Below, one piece after another: positions 59,430-64,000 of a stretch of 64,000 bases of DNA. Under the pieces are notes generated by a model that saw only the letters and a list, made by a program, of their open reading frames with translations, was not told the DNA's origin and ran no database searches. This DNA comes from Alteromonas sp. IB21. Its GTDB lineage: Bacteria > Pseudomonadota > Gammaproteobacteria > Enterobacterales > Alteromonadaceae. Position 1 is the first letter of the stretch. The number at the start of each line of letters is the position of its first letter. The stretch is taken from assembly GCF_016405965.1 (NCBI RefSeq), contig NZ_JAEFCD010000009.1:92094-156093 (forward strand), read 5' to 3'. The translations under genes and the position numbers were made by a program.

Positions 59430-60782
59430 TTAGCCTTTCAACCACGGTCCTGTGATGGCTAAGGTTTTCGTCGGAGAGTATAGGTTTACGAAAAGCGTAT
59501 TGCCGTCGGGCGAAAAGCACGCACCAGCGAGCTCAGTTTGAGCATGTAGTTTAGCAAAGTTATACACTTCGCCACTTGGCGTGACACCGCGCAAATGATT
59601 ATCGACGATGTCGGTGTATTGGTCTTCACATACCAGCAAATGTCCGTTTGGACATACTGTTAGGTTATCGCCGAAGTTATACAGGCTTTTATCTGCGCTT
59701 TCTAAAAACAGTTGCAGTTTGTCTTGTTTACCATTTTCGGAAGGAACAAGTTTCATTACCTGACCTAGCTGCTTTTGCCCGCCATTGGTACAGCAAAAAT
59801 ACAGCTCATCTTCTCCCCAGTGTATACCCTCACCACGAGCAAATAAGGCAGCGCCTTTTTCATGGCCTCGCATGCGTAAGTCATCATTCGGGCTTTCTGG
59901 ATTGTCTAACGCTATCCACTCAACGTCAAACCACGTCGCTGCAGGCATGGTTGTAGCACGCCAGTTACGGGTATCGAACTGAGGTTTACCTTTTACTACT
60001 AAGGCCTCCAGTTGACCGCCAGCAGCCAAGTTTCCATATTCGTTAGGCACAAACCGATAAAGCAAGCTATCGCCTCTATCTTCGGTTAGATAAACAATGC
60101 CGGTTTTAGGGTCAACACACGCGGCTTCATGATTAAAGCGGCCCATGGCTTTGAGCGGTTTAGCTTCAATCAGCGAATCAGCATCTGCTGGCACTTCAAA
60201 TATATAGCCATGGTCGTTATTAACCACATCGCCATTAGGGCCATGTGGACGGTCTACCGACTCTTCACACGTAAGCCACGTGCCCCAAGGGGTTATGCCG
60301 CCAGAGCAGTTTCGTACCGTTCCAGCTAAGCTGATAAACTCTCGCTCTACCTTTTGCGTACTTAGATCATACACAATGGTTGTAGTGCCGCCGGGTAAAG
60401 CTACACCATCAGCGTAATTGTCGTAGGCGAGTTCACTGGTATGTTGTTGAATAGACGCAGGCTGAGCACTCAAATGTTTGGGATGCAGTTCGTGGTTACG
60501 TACAAGCGCTACTTTGTTACTGCTGCCGTTGATAGGTAAGCAACCCATACCGTCGGCCCTGTCCGGAACGTGCATCCCATCAGACATCACATTGCCAAGA
60601 CTTGAGATAACCCTATAACTAAAACCCTTAGGTAAATCGAGCAGCTTTTGAGGGTCGGGTGAAAGCGCTCCATAACCTTCGCTTATCAGCATAGACGCCA
60701 AATTCGACGTCTTACCAAAAGCACTGGTTGCAAGACCACCAAATGCCAAAGAGCCCATTATAAATTGACGTCGTGTAATCAT
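59430..60782 (-). CDS. PhoX/DUF839 family protein with twin-arginine signal
   Basis: A 450-residue protein with a twin-arginine leader (TRRQFIMGSLAFGG), so it is exported folded, as for metal-cofactor enzymes. The DUF839 core is visible as GVALPGGTTTIVYDL, GGITPWGTWLTCEES and NHEAACVDPKTGIVYLTEDRGDSLLYRFVP-type segments. PhoX members of the family are Ca/Fe-dependent alkaline phosphatases. This one is shorter than typical PhoX and may have another substrate. Confidence 0.83.
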   Translation of the reverse strand: MITRRQFIMGSLAFGGLATSAFGKTSNLASMLISEGYGALSPDPQKLLDLPKGFSYRVISSLGNVMSDGMHVPDRADGMGCLPINGSSNKVALVRNHELHPKHLSAQPASIQQHTSELAYDNYADGVALPGGTTTIVYDLSTQKVEREFISLAGTVRNCSGGITPWGTWLTCEESVDRPHGPNGDVVNNDHGYIFEVPADADSLIEAKPLKAMGRFNHEAACVDPKTGIVYLTEDRGDSLLYRFVPNEYGNLAAGGQLEALVVKGKPQFDTRNWRATTMPAATWFDVEWIALDNPESPNDDLRMRGHEKGAALFARGEGIHWGEDELYFCCTNGGQKQLGQVMKLVPSENGKQDKLQLFLESADKSLYNFGDNLTVCPNGHLLVCEDQYTDIVDNHLRGVTPSGEVYNFAKLHAQTELAGACFSPDGNTLFVNLYSPTKTLAITGPWLKG

Positions 60783-60955
60783 AAAAATCTCTAACTGCGT
60801 TAAAAGTAATTATTATCGTCAGATATTGTTACACTATAACAACATGGCCTATTCAAACTGGCAAGCGTGCCATTCTTGAAAGCGATAAACAGCGGATAAA
60901 ACACGCTTAAGACTGGGTAATACTGTAAACGGTAATCGCAAACATTTTCTTAAAT

Positions 60956-63514
60956 CTAAGGAAGTGTTGTGTTTTGCTTAAGGTCTGCCCAATGGGATTC
61001 CGGCTCTGGACGTGAAAAGTAATAGCCTTGAAATTTATCACAGCCTTTACCTTTCAGATAGTTTAACTGCTCTACACTCTCCACACCTTCTGCAATGCAG
61101 GTCACATTAAGCGCTTTTGCCATTTCGATTATTGCATCAACAATCTGCGCCCCTTTTCCATCAAAATCTTTACCTATGTCATCCACAAAATATTTATCTA
61201 TTTTGAGTTCACTAATAGGAAGCACTTTCAGGTATGCGAGGCTGGAATAGCCCGTACCGAAATCATCAATTGAAAAACGAAAGCCGAATTTCGCCAGTTC
61301 AAGCATGGTTTCCTTAACCAGCTCAATATCTACGACTAAAGCGGTTTCTGTTAACTCTAGCATTAACCTATGAGGTGGAATGCCGAATTGATTTACGCGA
61401 GAAAGTAGCGTATTGACAAAGTCTGGCATAACAATTTGTCTAGCACTGATGTTAATCGCAATAGTCGTATTTAAGCCGGCCTTTACAAAGTTACTCATCA
61501 CGTTCAGCGTTTTTCGTAAAACAATGTCGCCTATTTCGCAGATAGCATAGCTCTCTTCTGCGATAGGAATAAATTCACTTGGGCTTACTTGCCCCAGGTC
61601 CTTCGAGTACCATCGAACCAGCGCTTCGAAGGACGATATTGTTCCTTCATGGGTGACTTGGGGTTGAAGCACGACAGATAATTCATCATGATCAATCGCT
61701 TGTTTGAGCTTGGATTTTATATCTAAGTAACGATCAAACTCTTTAAAACCATCTTCTGATATATGGCATAGTCCAAATGGTGCTGACCGTTTTGCCCTTT
61801 TAACAGCCTGTTCAATTACATTGATGATCGACTCGAAGCTTTGGCCTTGTGGGCTAAAAATAGCGCTTCCTAGTGAAGCGGTCAGAGACCATTTCAGTGA
61901 ATTTATAACAATATCGAAATGACGTGGATTGAGCAGTGCACTTTCCACCAAGCTAGAATCAAACTTGTGGAGCTCTTCTTTTCTGTAGGTTTTCTTCGAC
62001 AACACGACAAAACTATCGCCACCGTACTTAAATATCTCATAATCATGACCGATGACGAAGAGCAACTGCTCGGCGACTTTTCTTATGGCATAGTTTCCGT
62101 TACCAAAGCCGAACCGCGTGTTAACTTGCGCCATATTATCGATATCTAGCAACAAGATGTGTATATATTCTTGATTCATTGATGCGCGCAGCATCAAATC
62201 TTTAAAACGTTGATGAAACCACTGTTGATTTCGAAGGTGTGTAACAGGGTCAGTATAAGCGAGGTTATAGATTGTATCTTGCGCTTCTATGCGTTCACTA
62301 ATATCTCTAATAACACCTATAAAGCCCTTCTCACCCAGATCGCTACTTTCAGACAATGACAGCTCCATCTGAAAGATATCGCCATTCTTTCGCTTAGCAG
62401 GGAGCTGACGGCCTACACCGATAATTTTGCCTACTCCAGATTCCATATAATTACGCATATAATAAGCATGGTTAGAGGCGTAAGGCTCTGGCATTAATAC
62501 CTCAACGGATTGAGCGAGTAACTCGCCTCGGGTGTAACCAAACATTTTAAGCGCAACGTCGTTACAGTGTGTAATCGTGCCCTTCGTATCAATACTAAAT
62601 ACGGCATCATTAATATTATTCAAAATACTTTGAATTTTCTTAGCCCGGTCTGCACTGAGAATTAGCGCAGTTTTATATTCAGTAATATCTTCGAATGCAC
62701 CAAAAAGACGCTTAACAGCGCCGTTTTTGTAAAGCTCAGCCTTCCCAGAAGCTCTTACCCATCTAACAGAACCGGATGAATCGATAATTTGGCATTGAAT
62801 GTCATAAGGGCACTGCTTATAGCGTAAATTTTCGAAGGCGAGTGTGAGCTCGGCAAGATAATCAGGCGCAATAAAATTGAGTGCTTTTTGTATGTTTATC
62901 TCACTATCAATGGGTAAATCGTGAATTCGATAGGTTTCCGGTGACCATATCAACTTTTCAGTTTCGGGGTAGAATTCCCAAGACCCCGTGTGCGACATAC
63001 GACTTATCTCATCAATAAGCGACAAGTTATGGGCGGTTTTTGTCGCAAAAAAGTCTTTTTGAAGCTGCGTAGAAAACAGCTTGGCCTGAAGTGAAAAAAC
63101 TTGTAGCCACTCAGAGATGTCTTTTTTCGGCGTTTTAAACACAGCGACGAGAACGCCAATATCACGACGTTTTTCGTTAAAAAGCCCGGCGCCTAAATAC
63201 CCTTCGGCGTTAAGCGCCTTAAGGGTTTGATCTTCGGAAAAATGGACACAAACGTCTGACTCATAACCACACGGCCCTGTTATTAAGACGCTTTCACAAG
63301 GAGAGCCTTTCAGCTCGTATTCCATTTGTGGAATCGATGAGTTATGCGATAACCCTATCAACACAGAAATACTATGTGCTTTTTTGACACCTAAAAAAAG
63401 ATAGTCAGCCTGCAGTAACTCGTTGAACTCTATTAAGTCTTGCTCATAGGCACTGCGATTTTCCAAGATAATCGCACTGAACTCCGATTCGTTTAAAACT
63501 GACTCGAATGACAT
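60956..63514 (-). CDS. GAF/PAS-GGDEF-EAL protein, probable c-di-GMP phosphodiesterase
   Basis: About 852 residues from the ATG at 63514; the frame extends 17 codons further upstream. Order: an N-terminal GAF-like part (to about 170), two PAS domains (about 185-290 and 300-420, the second with DAVFSIDTKGTITHCND), a GGDEF domain whose motif is GGDSF at about 497, and an EAL domain (EALVR at about 630, DDFGTGYSSLAYL, IAEGVES). GGDSF lacks the catalytic Glu of GG[D/E]EF, so synthesis is unlikely, while the EAL residues look complete. It may lower c-di-GMP in response to a bound signal. No signal peptide or membrane helix. Confidence 0.88.
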   Translation of the reverse strand: MSFESVLNESEFSAIILENRSAYEQDLIEFNELLQADYLFLGVKKAHSISVLIGLSHNSSIPQMEYELKGSPCESVLITGPCGYESDVCVHFSEDQTLKALNAEGYLGAGLFNEKRRDIGVLVAVFKTPKKDISEWLQVFSLQAKLFSTQLQKDFFATKTAHNLSLIDEISRMSHTGSWEFYPETEKLIWSPETYRIHDLPIDSEINIQKALNFIAPDYLAELTLAFENLRYKQCPYDIQCQIIDSSGSVRWVRASGKAELYKNGAVKRLFGAFEDITEYKTALILSADRAKKIQSILNNINDAVFSIDTKGTITHCNDVALKMFGYTRGELLAQSVEVLMPEPYASNHAYYMRNYMESGVGKIIGVGRQLPAKRKNGDIFQMELSLSESSDLGEKGFIGVIRDISERIEAQDTIYNLAYTDPVTHLRNQQWFHQRFKDLMLRASMNQEYIHILLLDIDNMAQVNTRFGFGNGNYAIRKVAEQLLFVIGHDYEIFKYGGDSFVVLSKKTYRKEELHKFDSSLVESALLNPRHFDIVINSLKWSLTASLGSAIFSPQGQSFESIINVIEQAVKRAKRSAPFGLCHISEDGFKEFDRYLDIKSKLKQAIDHDELSVVLQPQVTHEGTISSFEALVRWYSKDLGQVSPSEFIPIAEESYAICEIGDIVLRKTLNVMSNFVKAGLNTTIAINISARQIVMPDFVNTLLSRVNQFGIPPHRLMLELTETALVVDIELVKETMLELAKFGFRFSIDDFGTGYSSLAYLKVLPISELKIDKYFVDDIGKDFDGKGAQIVDAIIEMAKALNVTCIAEGVESVEQLNYLKGKGCDKFQGYYFSRPEPESHWADLKQNTTLP

Positions 63515-63680
63515 TGCTTTATAAAACCTTAATGTAAGACTAAACCGAAGCTTGCCACTTCGCACTAACTAAAGAAAGGCATGGCAATGATAAATTTAAG
63601 ATTTATCAATACCTAAGCTTAGCTAAACTTTCGATTAAAGCTACCCACTAGCCTTATCAATGTTAAACAACTGCTCGCTA

Positions 63681-63753
63681 AATCCCGCCAAAGAATGAAT
63701 GCGGTGCAGGAGCCGCTAACACAAAAGATAGGATGGGTTTACGGCGTGTTTCT
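63681..63753. repeat. Intergenic repeat, copy C (degraded)
   Basis: GCGGTGCAGGAGCC, then GGATGGGTTTACGGCGTGTT, matches the tail of copies A and B; the left arm of the stem is decayed here. It stands 133 bp from copy B in the same orientation. Confidence 0.65.
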
Positions 63754-63820
63754 TCCTTCTCCCGCAAACTTCTTCCTATGCCGATTAAGTAGGGAGTGAG
63801 TGTATGCCCTCTGAAACCCC

Positions 63821-63885
63821 ACACCGCAGGGATGCGGTGTAGGAGCTCTTACATAAAGCACGGATGGGTTCACGGCGTGTTTTTG
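63821..63885. repeat. Intergenic repeat, copy B
   Basis: ACACCGCA-GGGA-TGCGGTGT (63821-63840) is a perfect 8-bp stem with the same GGGA loop as copy A. The tail then reads AGGAGCTCTTACAT and GGATGGGTTCACGGCGTGTT. At the outer base pair C-G in copy A is A-T here, a compensated change. Confidence 0.75.
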
Positions 63886-63923
63886 ATGGGGCTTTACTCC
63901 CGAATTTCTAAATCGCAGGCATA

Positions 63924-63951
63924 AAAAAAGCGCACCTAAGTGCGCTTTTTT
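63924..63951 (-). terminator. Intrinsic terminator downstream of tuf
   Basis: On the minus strand GCGCAC, loop TTAG and GTGCGC are followed by seven T, about 23 bases past the tuf stop codon. Confidence 0.85.
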
Positions 63952-63973
63952 GGCTTGTGTTGCTAAGTCTAGA

Positions 63974-64000
63974 TTAGTCTAGGATCTTAGATACAACACC
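63974..64000 (-). CDS. tuf: Elongation factor Tu, last eight codons (rest outside window)
   Basis: The minus strand reads GVVSKILD and a TAA stop, flush with the right edge. GVV.K.L is the standard C-terminus of bacterial EF-Tu (E. coli ends GAGVVAKVL). A strong terminator follows. Only eight residues are seen, so the call rests on that motif. Confidence 0.7.
   Translation of the reverse strand, partial: GVVSKILD

Noticed and set aside
63566..63973. Insertion sequence remnant around the repeats near tuf
   Set aside because: No transposase fragment, inverted ends or target duplication is visible; the copies look like a small intergenic repeat family.
1..64000. CRISPR array, tRNA or rRNA genes
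   Set aside because: No regularly spaced repeats and no cloverleaf or rRNA-like stretches were seen by eye; a dedicated scan would be needed to be certain.

Overview
The window looks like a chromosomal segment of a marine gammaproteobacterium of the Alteromonadales, most likely Alteromonas. The evidence is the gene content: a complete Na+-NQR operon, an mdh/argR divergent pair, a FabV enoyl-ACP reductase, a long Oar-type TonB receptor, a DcaP-like porin, a PutP-type sensor kinase and many c-di-GMP enzymes. I see no rRNA, tRNA, CRISPR array, insertion sequence or prophage.

Layout. 1-8.4 kb: the end of a fatty-acid hydroxylase-type gene, a VF530-type protein, a secreted GH2 beta-galactosidase with a LacI-type operator between its -35 and -10 boxes, a secreted metallo-beta-lactamase-fold hydrolase, a DUF1653 protein, dinB with a LexA box, and a hipBA pair with two identical operators. 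8.4-15.6 kb: nqrABCDEF, apbE and nqrM (minus strand), i.e. the sodium-pumping NADH dehydrogenase plus its FMN transferase and maturation factor. 16-25 kb: fabV, fklB, ppc, a secreted S9-type hydrolase, a two-repeat secreted protein, mdh, argR and a DJ-1/PfpI protein. 26-34.5 kb: a TonB-dependent receptor diverging from a membrane gene pair (periplasmic binding-like protein, then a membrane protein with a C-terminal OmpR-like domain), then udk, a CNT nucleoside transporter and a 2-oxoglutarate/Fe(II)-type oxygenase. An 18-bp palindrome with a shared flank lies upstream of both the receptor and the oxygenase. 34.5-38 kb: a TPR lipoprotein, a fasciclin protein, a MAPEG protein and a GGDEF response regulator.

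38-55 kb is an acetate-utilisation region: exonuclease, cNMP/CBS/DUF294 protein, ActP-like symporter, DUF4212 subunit, a CrbS-like transporter-kinase, and further on acs with a CrbR-like LuxR regulator in one operon, next to a porin. Repeated GACYWTGGTC-type motifs lie upstream of both the symporter genes and acs, which suggests one regulon. Between these halves sit an MscS channel, a rimK / AstE-like / retropepsin-fold protease operon and a lone periplasmic binding protein. 55-64 kb: a Na/Pi-type transporter, a Tas-like reductase, a broken sensory-receptor gene, a 58-residue small protein, a PhoX/DUF839 protein, a large PAS-GGDEF-EAL protein, copies of an intergenic repeat, and the last eight codons of a minus-strand tuf gene.

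Several start codons were moved from the longest reading frame on the basis of ribosome binding sites, signal peptides or family length; these are stated in each entry. All function calls rest on motif recognition by eye.
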